This document shows, in pieces, positions 8,236 to 16,184 of a stretch of DNA of 64,000 nt; positions within the stretch are counted from its first letter, which is position 1; each line of letters begins with the position of its first letter. Both the position numbers and the translations under genes were made by a program. The stretch is from the NCBI GenBank assembly GCA_021730785.1, contig JAKFWF010000049.1, forward strand, positions 1 to 64,000, given 5' to 3'. Source of the DNA: Hyphomicrobiaceae bacterium (GTDB lineage: Bacteria; Pseudomonadota; Alphaproteobacteria; Rhizobiales; Hyphomicrobiaceae). The notes beneath the pieces were generated by a model. It worked only from the letters and a program-made list of their open reading frames with translations, made no database searches and had not been told where the DNA came from.

Positions 8236-8411
8236 TGCGGAACTCTGCCCCAGTTTGCTGCGGAACTTTACCCCAGAATGCGCGGAAATCTACCCCAGAG
8301 GGTGCGGAATAGTTCCCCAGATTGCCGCGGAACTCTACCCCAGTTTGTGCGGGTGAATCACCCAAGCTCTGCGGAGATTCGCCCCGACCGCTGCGGAACT
8401 CTGCCCCAATG
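8236..8411 (-). repeat. oriV: Eight-unit iteron array (replication origin)
   Basis: Eight degenerate direct repeats start at 8236, 8259, 8281, 8303, 8326, 8348, 8370 and 8392, with a period of 22-23 bp (two helical turns). The approximate + strand consensus is TGCGGAACTCTACCCCAGTT. The first, second, fifth and eighth units match best; the sixth and seventh diverge most. The array lies immediately upstream of repA on the strand where its promoter must be, and is followed by about 100 bp of AT-rich DNA (8412-8510). Iterons beside the initiator gene and an AT-rich opening region are the classic layout of an iteron-controlled plasmid origin. It is not CRISPR: there are no unique spacers. Confidence 0.9.
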
Positions 8412-8510
8412 ACACCTTATATACCTATAATCTTATCTGTTATTTGATAGATCTGATCTGCAAAACAGAGGAAAGATAGTCAGAAGTACGCCTATCCAGC
8501 TATCTGGTAT

Positions 8511-8555
8511 TACAGTAGTACGGCAGCACGTACCAACGGCAATACGGTCTTACGG
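8511..8555 (+). repeat. Six 8-bp tandem repeats next to the origin
   Basis: The pentamers TACAG, TACGG, CACGT, AACGG, TACGG and TACGG begin at 8511, 8519, 8527, 8535, 8543 and 8551, an exact 8-bp period. The array sits between the AT-rich part of the origin and the end of the DUF1612-type gene. It has the same unit and spacing as the array at 6727-6763. Placement beside the iterons suggests the partition protein or a regulator also contacts the origin. Confidence 0.75.
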
Positions 8556-8559
8556 CACA

Positions 8560-9540
8560 TCAACCAACCATCCACGCGCGGAAGCGCTGACGCCCCGTGA
8601 CCTCGCGCGGTGTGGAGCCGAGCAGGGGCCAGAGCTTTTCGACCGCCTGCAGCGAGATGCCAAGGGCCATTGCCGCCATCGGCTTGGAGACCAGCGGCCT
8701 TGCCAGCAGCAGGTCGATCAGATCCCCCAGACGCGAATTCCTCCGCCGACCTTCCAGCCGTAGGCGGAGTAGGGCGCTTGCCGTTTCCAGCCTGTTCAAC
8801 TCCTCCATGCCTTGCGTTGCCGATGTCTGGCACCATTCGAGGAAGCCCGTAAGTACGGCAGTACGGTTATGCGCATCATGCCGGCGATAGGGAGCAAAGC
8901 GCCGCCCGGTATCGATGGGCAGCAGCCAGCCGGTTGTTCCGCCCCGCCAGCGCAGCACAAGCGCCGCCAGAAGCGGCGCGCGCCAACCGCCGCGATCCTC
9001 GGGCATCAATTCCAGCCACGCGTCCCAGGCGATGGCAGCGGCCAGAAGAGGCGGCAGCTTTTCGGTCTGCCGTAGGATACGCCGCCATGCATCCCGGCGC
9101 CCCCAATCCGGTTCGCTTTCCTCGGCATCCGCCAGCGCTGTCCTGCGAGGCTCCGGGTCCATCAACCCCGGCCGCTCGGTGCGGAATAGGAGCCAGGCCG
9201 GTTCCTCGACGAGGCCGGCCCGCCACGCAGTTAGGATCTGGTGCGCGGCGCCAAGCGGGATGTTGGCCGTGCCGGTGAAGGTATGGGCATCGAGGAGAAC
9301 GAGGTCCTCGATGTGCACCAGATCGCCTTCGGTAAGCTGGCAGGCGCAGGCCTCACCAAAGAGGCTGCGCTGCACCCAGCCTTGCGCAAGGGTAGGGGAG
9401 GAACGACGCAGCCGCTCATCGAGCCGGACGACCGTTTCCGAAGCCGTCAGTAGCTTAACCGCGAGGTCGGATTTCCATAGGTCTTCCTGAATTTGATAAT
9501 CGACTGAATTCATTGAATGTAAGGCTGGCACAATCAACAT
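8560..9540 (-). CDS. RHE_PE00001/DUF1612-family plasmid regulator with C-terminal HTH
   Basis: A 326-residue protein resembling the RHE_PE00001 family of rhizobial plasmids (DUF1612 plus a C-terminal helix-turn-helix). Visible features are LRRSSPTLAQGWVQRSLF near residue 50, a middle region with EDLVLLDAHTF, and a C-terminal module RLGDLIDLLLARPLVSKPMAAMAL followed by EVTGRQRFRAW, typical of the HTH at the end of this family. The molecular role is not established; a DNA-binding regulator is the usual view. Its coding sequence contains a copy of the 8-bp-spaced repeat (8847-8866). An ATG nine codons downstream (9513) is an alternative start, and neither has a clear ribosome-binding site. Confidence 0.75.
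   Translation of the reverse strand: MLIVPALHSMNSVDYQIQEDLWKSDLAVKLLTASETVVRLDERLRRSSPTLAQGWVQRSLFGEACACQLTEGDLVHIEDLVLLDAHTFTGTANIPLGAAHQILTAWRAGLVEEPAWLLFRTERPGLMDPEPRRTALADAEESEPDWGRRDAWRRILRQTEKLPPLLAAAIAWDAWLELMPEDRGGWRAPLLAALVLRWRGGTTGWLLPIDTGRRFAPYRRHDAHNRTAVLTGFLEWCQTSATQGMEELNRLETASALLRLRLEGRRRNSRLGDLIDLLLARPLVSKPMAAMALGISLQAVEKLWPLLGSTPREVTGRQRFRAWMVG
8847..8866. promoter_or_regulatory. CCGTA-AG-TACGG core plus extra half-site inside a coding region
   Basis: CCGTA (8847-8851), AG, TACGG (8854-8858), then another TACGG at 8862-8866, eight bases on. The unit is identical to those near parA and repA but lies inside the DUF1612-type gene. It cannot simply be that gene's promoter operator; it may be a roadblock or an extra partition site. 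Confidence 0.6.
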
Positions 9541-9722
9541 AAAATGGCAATAGGCTGGTTCACTGACAACCTATTAAGGTGCATTTCTCCGGCCCTCAAT
9601 TACCCACCAAAACCTACCCATGATAAAAGACGTTATCACGGGCATATCAGCGGCTAACAAATCCAAATACACTACTCAGTGGCTGGTTTTGACTATATAT
9701 AGGAACATCACGAGAGCCGTTC
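9541..9722. promoter_or_regulatory. Divergent promoter region with a TGATAA-N6-TTATCA dyad
   Basis: A 182-bp AT-rich gap between divergent genes. It holds the dyad TGATAA (9621-9626), six bases, TTATCA (9633-9638), and just ahead of the + strand gene a TTTTGACTATATATAGG stretch with promoter character. The dyad is a plausible operator for either gene. No match to the TACGG repeat family was seen here. Confidence 0.4.
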
Positions 9723-10385
9723 ATGCCATTTGCACTACATCGAAACCACTTCATCGCCCAACGCCGGTATGATGCCCTGGCGTCAGCGCCCATTGCTCAA
9801 GCCAGGCCGACGAGCTATCCGGCCCGCTTTCCGCATGATCTGACGCAGCGACCTGAACGGGCAGGGGAGGCGAGTGTCTACAGGGCGCTTGCCAAAGCGC
9901 TCCCCGCTGACTGCACCATCTTCTATGACCGCACAGTCAAAGGCGCGCGCCGCCGCATCGATTTTCTGGTGCTCATTCCGGATTGTGGCCTCATAGCGAT
10001 CGAGGTCAAGGGCGGGCTTGTCCATGCCGGTCCTGGTGCATTTCGACAAGCGACGCATTCGATGCAAGGCCAGCGCTCGCATAGCAAGCGCATCGAGCCC
10101 TTCCGTCAGGTCACGCTCGCGCTCGGCCAACTCTGGGAAAAATCCGGCATCAATCCGCTTGCCATCCCGACCTTCATCATGGCGGCTTTTCCGAACATGT
10201 CAGAGGAAGCGTATCCGTGGGGGAGGGCAACGCATATTTTGACGCGCGAGGATTTCGATGGTCCAGATCGTCTTGCCAAGCGGATCATGGAATCGCTTGC
10301 GCCCCAGCCTCAGCATGTGGCCGCGCTCGAGGTATTGTCGGCTGCTCTAATTGCCAACATGCCGCACACACGGACAAAGCCGTAG
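9723..10385 (+). CDS. NERD-domain (nuclease-related) protein
   Basis: A 220-residue protein with a NERD-like domain at about residues 45-150: RAGEASVYRALAKALPADC, then RRIDFLVLIPDCGLIAIEVKGG. The D...EVK arrangement matches the restriction-endonuclease-like core on which the NERD family is defined. A nuclease or DNA-processing role on the plasmid is plausible but unproven. No membrane segment is visible. The stop codon lies within a CCGTA operator-like site (10380-10399) that precedes the next gene. Confidence 0.7.
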   Translation: MPFALHRNHFIAQRRYDALASAPIAQARPTSYPARFPHDLTQRPERAGEASVYRALAKALPADCTIFYDRTVKGARRRIDFLVLIPDCGLIAIEVKGGLVHAGPGAFRQATHSMQGQRSHSKRIEPFRQVTLALGQLWEKSGINPLAIPTFIMAAFPNMSEEAYPWGRATHILTREDFDGPDRLAKRIMESLAPQPQHVAALEVLSAALIANMPHTRTKP

Positions 10386-10440
10386 TACCGTAAATACGGC
10401 TATTTTTGTTCTGGATTATTCGCGCGCCTTATTCTACACT
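10380..10440 (+). promoter_or_regulatory. Operator-like CCGTA palindrome and duplicated promoter segment (copy 1)
   Basis: CCGTA at 10380 and 10388 (8-bp spacing), the second forming CCGTA-AA-TACGG (10388-10399). About 10 bases later comes TGTTCTGGATTATTCG and a run ending near CTCAAAATT. The same order, with TGTTCTGGATTATTCG unchanged, recurs at 11344-11430. Two copies of operator plus promoter-like DNA in front of two different genes imply co-regulation. About 60 bp separate this segment from the ATG at 10500. Confidence 0.65.
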
Positions 10441-10499
10441 TTGCCACTCAAAATTATCCTCGACGCGGTATTATCAATGCACAACCCCCCAAAGGACAT

Positions 10500-11255
10500 A
10501 TGATCAAATTTCCAGAAGCAAAATTTAGATGCTATTATAAAGAAGAACTCCGCCCGTTGCATATTCTCCGGCACGATCTCGAGGAGTTATCCGTATTCGT
10601 CCACTCAGACATGCTTGCCAAGCGGCCCAAAATATCCAACTACGCCCGCATCGGCACGGCCTATCGCCAGCAGCTTCCCGCTGGCGAGTACGCCTATATT
10701 CTCATCATCGATCCTGACACCCAGATCACCAACCGCAACGCTCACTGGCTTCTCACCGCGCCCCACATCGTCAACAACGCCGACCTTGATGCCCTGGCAA
10801 ACATTGTGGTCAGCAATCCGCTTCCGCTACCTTGTTTGCGCGGGTCGAACGACCACATCACACACCTCACCACACGCCACACTCTCGAATATCTCAAGTC
10901 CCACATCCCCTCTGATCTGTGGGGCGCTGATGAAACACTCTATCAGCATCCCGCGCCGGACGGCTCGGTCTTCTACTCCTTGAAGATGAACTACGCCTGC
11001 GGTTTGCTCGCAGATAAGGGCAGCTGCTCTCGCATTATTTTCCTACCCTTTGACATCCGGTCAGACGGAAAGGAAACACTTCTGCCACCCACCGACCCGA
11101 TGCAGACGGACGGCCAACAACACCAGCAGCAAAAGCAACCGCGCCCGCGGCGTAAGCTATCGAAGGCAACTGCAAGAACGAATTCACCACAAGAGGCACC
11201 GCGCCGACGGGGTCGCCCCAAGGGCAGCAAGAACAGGCCAAAGCAGGCCGCTTGA
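10500..11255 (+). CDS. Hypothetical protein with C-terminal AT-hook-like tail (251 aa)
   Basis: A 251-residue protein. The first 190 residues form an unrecognised globular domain. The tail (about 200-251) is basic and low-complexity, with a Gln run and a clear AT-hook-like motif RRGRPKGSKNRPK, which binds the minor groove of AT-rich DNA in other proteins. AAAGGA precedes the ATG at the right distance. A CCGTA-AA-TACGG site and duplicated promoter-like segment lie about 100 bp upstream. A DNA-associated role is likely from the tail alone; function unknown. Confidence 0.7.
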   Translation: MIKFPEAKFRCYYKEELRPLHILRHDLEELSVFVHSDMLAKRPKISNYARIGTAYRQQLPAGEYAYILIIDPDTQITNRNAHWLLTAPHIVNNADLDALANIVVSNPLPLPCLRGSNDHITHLTTRHTLEYLKSHIPSDLWGADETLYQHPAPDGSVFYSLKMNYACGLLADKGSCSRIIFLPFDIRSDGKETLLPPTDPMQTDGQQHQQQKQPRPRRKLSKATARTNSPQEAPRRRGRPKGSKNRPKQAA

Positions 11256-11343
11256 CTGCTTACACCTCCGTTGATTCCGCCCGCCATTACCGACCTATTA
11301 CGCGCAAGCCGTGCAGCTCATCATTCCCCGCCCGCGCACAAAT

Positions 11344-11430
11344 CCGTAGTGCCGTAGTGCCGTAAATACGGTGTCTTCTGTTCTGGATTATTCGTTTGCG
11401 TCATTCTATACTCTGCTCCTCAACATTCTG
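11344..11430 (+). promoter_or_regulatory. Operator-like CCGTA repeats and duplicated promoter segment (copy 2)
   Basis: CCGTA starts at 11344, 11352 and 11360 (exact 8-bp spacing), the last forming CCGTA-AA-TACGG (11360-11371). TGTTCTGGATTATTCG then follows, as in the copy at 10380-10440, and similarity continues for roughly 30 more bases. This argues that the beginning of the open frame that starts at 11371 is promoter DNA, not coding sequence. Confidence 0.65.
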
Positions 11431-11667
11431 TCTCTGCTTCATCCCTTGCCACTCGATCCTGTTCTCATTGCCTATGGCGTTCAAACCACCAAGACCGGTC
11501 GCAATGCCTGGACGCGGATAGGGGAGGCATATGCCCATGAAGAAGGTGCGGGGCTGACCGTTCTGCTGAATGCTTTGCCTCCCGACGGCAAGATTGTGCT
11601 GCTCGAGCGCGACGAGCGTGACGATGAGCGCCTTGCCGCACGCGCCTCAAAGATGGTGCAGCGATGA
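11371..11667 (+). CDS. Small conserved plasmid protein, paralogue of two others in the window
   Basis: The conserved part is the last 65 residues: NAWTRIGEAYAHEEGAGLTV, then LNALPPDGKIVLLERDE. The same pattern (W-T-x-I-G-x-A, acidic/Gly turn, LPxxG) occurs in the proteins at 25612 and 30031, so this is one family of unknown function common on rhizobial plasmids. The frame is open from a GTG at 11371, but that end lies in a duplicated promoter segment. A TTG at 11446 or another non-ATG start is more likely. It overlaps the next gene by ATGA, which supports its being translated. Confidence 0.6.
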   Translation: MSSVLDYSFASFYTLLLNILSLLHPLPLDPVLIAYGVQTTKTGRNAWTRIGEAYAHEEGAGLTVLLNALPPDGKIVLLERDERDDERLAARASKMVQR

Positions 11668-12653
11668 GCACAGCACTGGTTCCCATTCCCCATCACGCCG
11701 CCTGGCCCGCTGCCATCGCCAATGCGCCGCGTGAGGCGTGGGCTGCCATCATCCAGTTCTTTGCGGCCGAGCTGAACAATCCCAACACGCGGCGATCCTA
11801 TATCCGCGGCGCCGAGGATTTCTTCGCCTTCGCCGCCACATTGCCGGGTGGACAGCAGCTCGTAACCATCAACGCATTGCATATCGCGGCATGGCTTGAA
11901 GACATGAAGCGGCGCGGCGCCAGCACGCCGACCATCAAGCAGAGACTGGCCGGCATCAAGATGCTCTTCCAATCGCTGGTGCGCGCGCAGGTGCTGCCCC
12001 TCAGCCCGGCATCCGTGGTCAAAGGACCCCGCTATAGCGTCAGCAAAGGCAAGACACCGGTGCTCACCGGCGAGGAGATGCTCCAGCTCCTGCACGCGAT
12101 CGATACCGCGCAACTGATTGGCTTGCGCGACCGGGCGCTTATTGGCGCGATGGCGTACAGCTTCGCACGCATCGGCGCCATCACGGCGCTCAAGGTTGGC
12201 GATGTCTTTCGCCAGAAGCATCGGCTCTGGCTGCGCATCTCCGACAAAGGCGGCAAGTGCCATGACATTCCCTGCCATCACCAATTCGAGAACTACCTGA
12301 TCGAGTGGCTGGATCGAACCGGACTACGCGAACAGCCGGACGCGCCGCTGTTCCAGACCTTCGCAACCGGCGGGGCGAGGGGCGGCGAGGGGAGGGCGCT
12401 ATCTGGCAGACCCATGACGCAGGCGATGGCGTGGGAGATAATCCAGCGCCGTGCCAAGGCCGCCGGAATTGACACGGCGGTCTGCAATCACAGTTTTCGA
12501 GCGACCGGCATCACCGCCTATCTGGCCAATGGCGGCACGATCGAGAACGCAGCACGCATCGCGGCGCATGCCTCGACGCGAACGACGCAGCTCTATGATC
12601 GCCGGCCCGACGACATCACGCTGGACGAGATCGAGAAAATTCGCTTCGCGTGA
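11664..12653 (+). CDS. Tyrosine recombinase, XerC/XerD-like (329 aa)
   Basis: A full-length tyrosine recombinase. The N-terminal SAM-like core-binding domain (residues 25-115, including NPNTRRSYIRGAEDFFAF) is followed by the catalytic domain (130-320). Visible catalytic residues are Arg in SFARIGAITAL, Lys in ISDKGGK, HxxR in CNHSFRATG, His in IAAHASTRTT and Tyr in QLYDRR. The set is complete, so the enzyme should be active. Likely roles are plasmid multimer resolution or integration of an accessory segment. Translation is coupled to the small gene before it by an ATGA overlap, placing it under the CCGTA operator upstream. Confidence 0.88.
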   Translation: MSTALVPIPHHAAWPAAIANAPREAWAAIIQFFAAELNNPNTRRSYIRGAEDFFAFAATLPGGQQLVTINALHIAAWLEDMKRRGASTPTIKQRLAGIKMLFQSLVRAQVLPLSPASVVKGPRYSVSKGKTPVLTGEEMLQLLHAIDTAQLIGLRDRALIGAMAYSFARIGAITALKVGDVFRQKHRLWLRISDKGGKCHDIPCHHQFENYLIEWLDRTGLREQPDAPLFQTFATGGARGGEGRALSGRPMTQAMAWEIIQRRAKAAGIDTAVCNHSFRATGITAYLANGGTIENAARIAAHASTRTTQLYDRRPDDITLDEIEKIRFA

Positions 12654-12747
12654 GCAAGGCTGTGCCCGCTGGCCAGCTCGCTGATAGCGCCGCTCCCGGG
12701 GCAAGCATCGCATTCGTTTGTCCGCCACAGAGATGGAGCGATGCGCG

Positions 12748-14268
12748 ATGCCGTTCTGGAAGAAAAAATCCACCCCGCCACCCAAATCCGACGATGTGAT
12801 GGTCGCGCTCACCTTCAAGGAGGTGCTGGCGCATGCCAGGCTCGAGCACCACGCGCGGCATCTGGCGATCAAAGGCGAGCCGCCGCAGCACCATATCGGT
12901 CTGACCCTGCCTGAAAACGACACGGTTGATTTGATTGAGCGGCGGATGGCGATCCGGGCCGGCGAGCTCGATGCACAGGTGACGGCGCTCGGCCAAGAGC
13001 TGCAGATGATGGGCCCCAACCCTGATCATGACGCCCCGATCGTACAACAGCGCGCCATCGATGCTATGGCCGGTGTCTACACCGCCCGAGCTCCGCAGAT
13101 AAAGCAGGCACGCGCCGCCGAAAAGACTGCCAGCGCGCAGCTGAGCGCATGGCGCGATGAGCATCATGTGGCGCGTCCCGCGCAATATCCACGCTCCCGG
13201 CTGGTGCATTTCCGCTGGCTGCTGGCCATCCTCGGCATTGAGACGATCGCGCAGGCCTCGATGCTGCTACCGGCCACACCGGACGGGCTGATCGGCGCCG
13301 TGGGCCTCGGGCTCGCGGTATCGGCGCTGACGACCGGCCTCGGGCTCGCCATCGGATTTGGCGCGCTTCGCTACATTGCAGCGCCCGGCACCACCAAGAA
13401 ATCTCTCGGTTTCGTTGCGTTGCCCGTGCTCGGCAGTCTTCTGCTCTTCATTGCGATCTATGTTGCGCATTACCGGCATCTGGCCGGCGCTGCCAGCGAT
13501 GCGCCGAATGACGCCCAGGTGATGGAACATCTGCTATCCCAACCCCTCGATCTCTCCAGTCAGGGCGTGCTGCTACTGCTTATCAGCCTGGCCTGCGCCG
13601 CCTTTGCGGCATGGAAGGGCTACACCGCATCGGACCCGATCCCAGGCTACGAGGCCGTCGACCGCGCTTATGTCGATGCGCGGGATGATGTTGATTACCT
13701 GCGCGACGATATCCGGGGTGCGATCGGCGCCATCCGGGCGCGATCGGTAACGCCCTTGCTCTCGCAGCCCAAGATCGCCAGGGCCAAGGGTGATCATCTG
13801 AAGGCCGTGCACGCCGCCTTGCAGAACAAGCGCGAGCGCATTGCGGTGTTGGACCGGCAGGAGGCAGCGCTAGCGCAACGCGCGATCGGGCAATTCCGTC
13901 GTCTCAATCTGGCAACGCGTGCAGATGGCGTCACGCCGGACTATTTCGCGGAACGCATCGTGATCGCCGGCGAAGTGCCCCAACTGCCCGCCAACATTGA
14001 GGCGCTGATTGCCGAAGCGACAGCGCAGGCCATGGGTGATGCCGCCAAGGCGGCCGAGCTCGCGCTCCATGTTGCGCGCATGCTCGACCGCGCGGCGGAT
14101 TGCACCGACGAAATCATGGTCAAGGTCGAGCGCAGCAGCGCGACACCCGATGGCAATGCGGCGCTGGCGTTGCGTGCGTCGCTGGAGACCACGCTCGCGG
14201 CTGGCGCTTCACTTCCCCGACCGCCGGACCATGCAGCGCTACCGGACGGTACTTCCAGAGCAACCTGA
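12748..14268 (+). CDS. Multi-pass membrane protein with coiled-coil-like flanks (506 aa)
   Basis: From the ATG at 12748 (MPFWKKKSTPPP) the protein has 506 residues. A helical, charged N-terminal region (to about 150) is followed by a cluster of four hydrophobic segments between residues 160 and 290 (including LIGAVGLGLAVSALTTGLGL and VLLLLISLACAAFAAW). A long helical C-terminal part is rich in Ala, Arg and Glu. An upstream TTG (12718) is possible, but GGAG ahead of the chosen ATG favours it. It resembles uncharacterised plasmid envelope proteins. The similar gene at 21252 also has membrane helices plus helical arms. Function unknown. Confidence 0.7.
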   Translation: MPFWKKKSTPPPKSDDVMVALTFKEVLAHARLEHHARHLAIKGEPPQHHIGLTLPENDTVDLIERRMAIRAGELDAQVTALGQELQMMGPNPDHDAPIVQQRAIDAMAGVYTARAPQIKQARAAEKTASAQLSAWRDEHHVARPAQYPRSRLVHFRWLLAILGIETIAQASMLLPATPDGLIGAVGLGLAVSALTTGLGLAIGFGALRYIAAPGTTKKSLGFVALPVLGSLLLFIAIYVAHYRHLAGAASDAPNDAQVMEHLLSQPLDLSSQGVLLLLISLACAAFAAWKGYTASDPIPGYEAVDRAYVDARDDVDYLRDDIRGAIGAIRARSVTPLLSQPKIARAKGDHLKAVHAALQNKRERIAVLDRQEAALAQRAIGQFRRLNLATRADGVTPDYFAERIVIAGEVPQLPANIEALIAEATAQAMGDAAKAAELALHVARMLDRAADCTDEIMVKVERSSATPDGNAALALRASLETTLAAGASLPRPPDHAALPDGTSRAT

Positions 14269-14407
14269 TATCACGTCAGAGACGGTGCCGGCTCCAATTT
14301 CGGGCCCGGCGCGCGTGACGCCGGACTGACTTGCCGTGATCGATGCTGGTGCGCGGTTGGCTGATCTGCCATCATCGTGCCCACAATCGATCGGGGTAAC
14401 GTCTTCA

Positions 14408-15250
14408 ATGACAACGGAAAGCATCGCAGCGGTGTCTCCGCCTGACCTACTTTGGACTGCGGAGAACCTCGCGCAGTCGCTAACACGCGCAGACCTGGCC
14501 ATCATCGATACGCGCCCTGCAGAACTCTTCGCGTCGGGGCGGATTCCCGGCGCGAGGCATTTCGATCCATATTTCGTCAATTGCGATGACACGTCCGAAG
14601 CTCCATTGGCGTCGTTCACGCGCATGTGGGCGAACCTGCTTGGATGGCGGGGCGTTCGACCAAGCGACACCATCGTCTTCTATGGCGACTTCACGGATAT
14701 GTGCGCCGCTCGCTGTTTCTGGTTCGCGGAGTATCTCGGCCACACCAACGTGCATGTGCTCGATGGAGGCATGCGCGCGTGGAGCAAGGCGGGACTGCCG
14801 ATCGAGCGCACAAGCTCTCCGCCCAAGCCGGCGAAATTTACTTTCAACGCGGTCCCTTCCCGTGTTGCGACCCGCGCCAGCATCCTTGCCGCGATCGACC
14901 ATCCCGAATGCGTCATCCTCGACAACAAAAGTGCGGCGGAGTTTAGCGGTGAGGATCGCCGTGCCAAGCATGGCGGGGCCATTCCGAGCGCCCGGCATTG
15001 CGATTGGGAGCGTCTCTACGACCACGAGACGGGGCGCATGAAGCCGTTGGACGAGTTGCGCGTCCTGTTCGAGACAATTGGCGCGTCGCCTGACAAAGAA
15101 ATCAGCGTCTACTGCAACACGGGCTATCGTTCTGCTCACGCCTATTTGGCATTGAGGCTTCTGAATTATCCGAGGATCCGCAACTATGTTGGCTCCTGGC
15201 AGGAGTGGGGGAACCGCGACGATCTCCCGATATCGCGAGGGAATACCTGA
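14408..15250 (+). CDS. Thiosulfate/mercaptopyruvate-type sulfurtransferase, two rhodanese domains
   Basis: A 280-residue tandem rhodanese. The N-terminal inactive domain (about 15-125) contains IIDTRPAELFASGRIPGARH. The C-terminal active domain (about 150-275) contains GAIPSARHCDWE and the catalytic-loop sequence VYCNTGYRSAHAY, whose Cys would carry the persulphide. It would transfer sulphur from thiosulphate or mercaptopyruvate to a thiophilic acceptor such as cyanide. The ATG at 14408 suits the domain boundary better than an upstream GTG in the same frame. It is an ordinary metabolic cargo gene between plasmid hypotheticals. Confidence 0.88.
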   Translation: MTTESIAAVSPPDLLWTAENLAQSLTRADLAIIDTRPAELFASGRIPGARHFDPYFVNCDDTSEAPLASFTRMWANLLGWRGVRPSDTIVFYGDFTDMCAARCFWFAEYLGHTNVHVLDGGMRAWSKAGLPIERTSSPPKPAKFTFNAVPSRVATRASILAAIDHPECVILDNKSAAEFSGEDRRAKHGGAIPSARHCDWERLYDHETGRMKPLDELRVLFETIGASPDKEISVYCNTGYRSAHAYLALRLLNYPRIRNYVGSWQEWGNRDDLPISRGNT

Positions 15251-15398
15251 CTCTTGACAGCTTCGCCGGGCCCTTCGGCCTCGAGCTCGTCATCCTCCTC
15301 ATCCCGCCCCCCTTTGCCCGCAACGCTGCAGGCTTCCTGATTGCGCGGTCCAAGCCCCATCTTCCGCTTCCGTTTGAAAATCCGGAGCAGGGGCAGCC

Positions 15399-16184
15399 AT
15401 GCAGCGCCGCGCACTGAATATCGACCACGAAACCCGCCGCAGCGCGCTGATACTGGGTGGCTCGGCATTGCTGATTAGCAGCGCGGCCATAGCGCTGCCG
15501 ATGTTGCGCAAGGCCCCGCGCGACGCGCACACGGGCTGTCTGGCGGGGCCGATTGCTCGCAAGACGATCATTCTGGTCGACCGGACCGACCCGTGGAGCC
15601 CCAGCACCGCGACATTGCTGGCGGCGCAGTTGCGCATGATCGCGCAGGATGCAGCGCCCGAAGAGCGATTGGTTCTGCAGAGCTTCGGTGGCAGCGCGAG
15701 CTCGTTGCCCGAGCCCGTCTTCGACCATTGCAAGGTTCCGGCGACGGGCAATGTTCTCCTCGAGACGCCGCAGCGCCTAGCCCGTGAGCATGCCGCCCAG
15801 TTTGCAGTGCCACTCGTCAAGGCGCTGGAGAGCATCTCCAAACCTGCCAGCGCCAAGCGCACTGAGTTGGCCCAGATGCTGGCGCTGCTCGCAGCCAAAT
15901 CGCGCCTCGACGCTCCGGCTGCCGTCACCAGCCTCCACATCTTCTCCGACATGGAGGAAAACTCGGCCGCCTTCTCCTTCACCAGGAAGCCGGCGCAACA
16001 CCTTGATGTCTTTGCTGCGCATTTTTCGACCGTCATTGGCGAGCGGTTTAAGGACATCACGCTGCACGTCCATCTGTTGCCGCCAGCGGGAAATCCCCCG
16101 CCGCGTCCCGATCCGCGGATTGAGAAAGCGTGGCGTGCAGCCTTCGCCCGCCACGCCATCACGTTCACCTGGGAGAAGCTGTGA
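15399..16184 (+). CDS. Membrane-anchored VWA-like hypothetical protein (261 aa)
   Basis: A 261-residue protein with an N-terminal membrane segment (SALILGGSALLISSAAIALP, about 14-33). The rest has an alternating strand/helix pattern that resembles a von Willebrand A-like fold: TIILVDRTDPWSP near residue 52 at the usual metal-site position and SLHIFSDMEENS near residue 180. The metal-binding motif is not a classic DxSxS, so the assignment is tentative. It overlaps the downstream metalloprotease-like gene (TGATG), so the two are likely made together. Confidence 0.65.
   Translation: MQRRALNIDHETRRSALILGGSALLISSAAIALPMLRKAPRDAHTGCLAGPIARKTIILVDRTDPWSPSTATLLAAQLRMIAQDAAPEERLVLQSFGGSASSLPEPVFDHCKVPATGNVLLETPQRLAREHAAQFAVPLVKALESISKPASAKRTELAQMLALLAAKSRLDAPAAVTSLHIFSDMEENSAAFSFTRKPAQHLDVFAAHFSTVIGERFKDITLHVHLLPPAGNPPPRPDPRIEKAWRAAFARHAITFTWEKL

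Noticed and set aside
8236-8411. Regular repeats that might be a CRISPR array
   Set aside because: Units abut with no unique spacers, period is 22-23 bp, repeats are degenerate and lie in front of repA. They are iterons.
15205-15417. 70-codon frame between the rhodanese and VWA-like genes
   Set aside because: It begins inside the rhodanese coding sequence in another frame and ends inside the next gene. The hydrophobic stretch is suggestive but start and signals are lacking.
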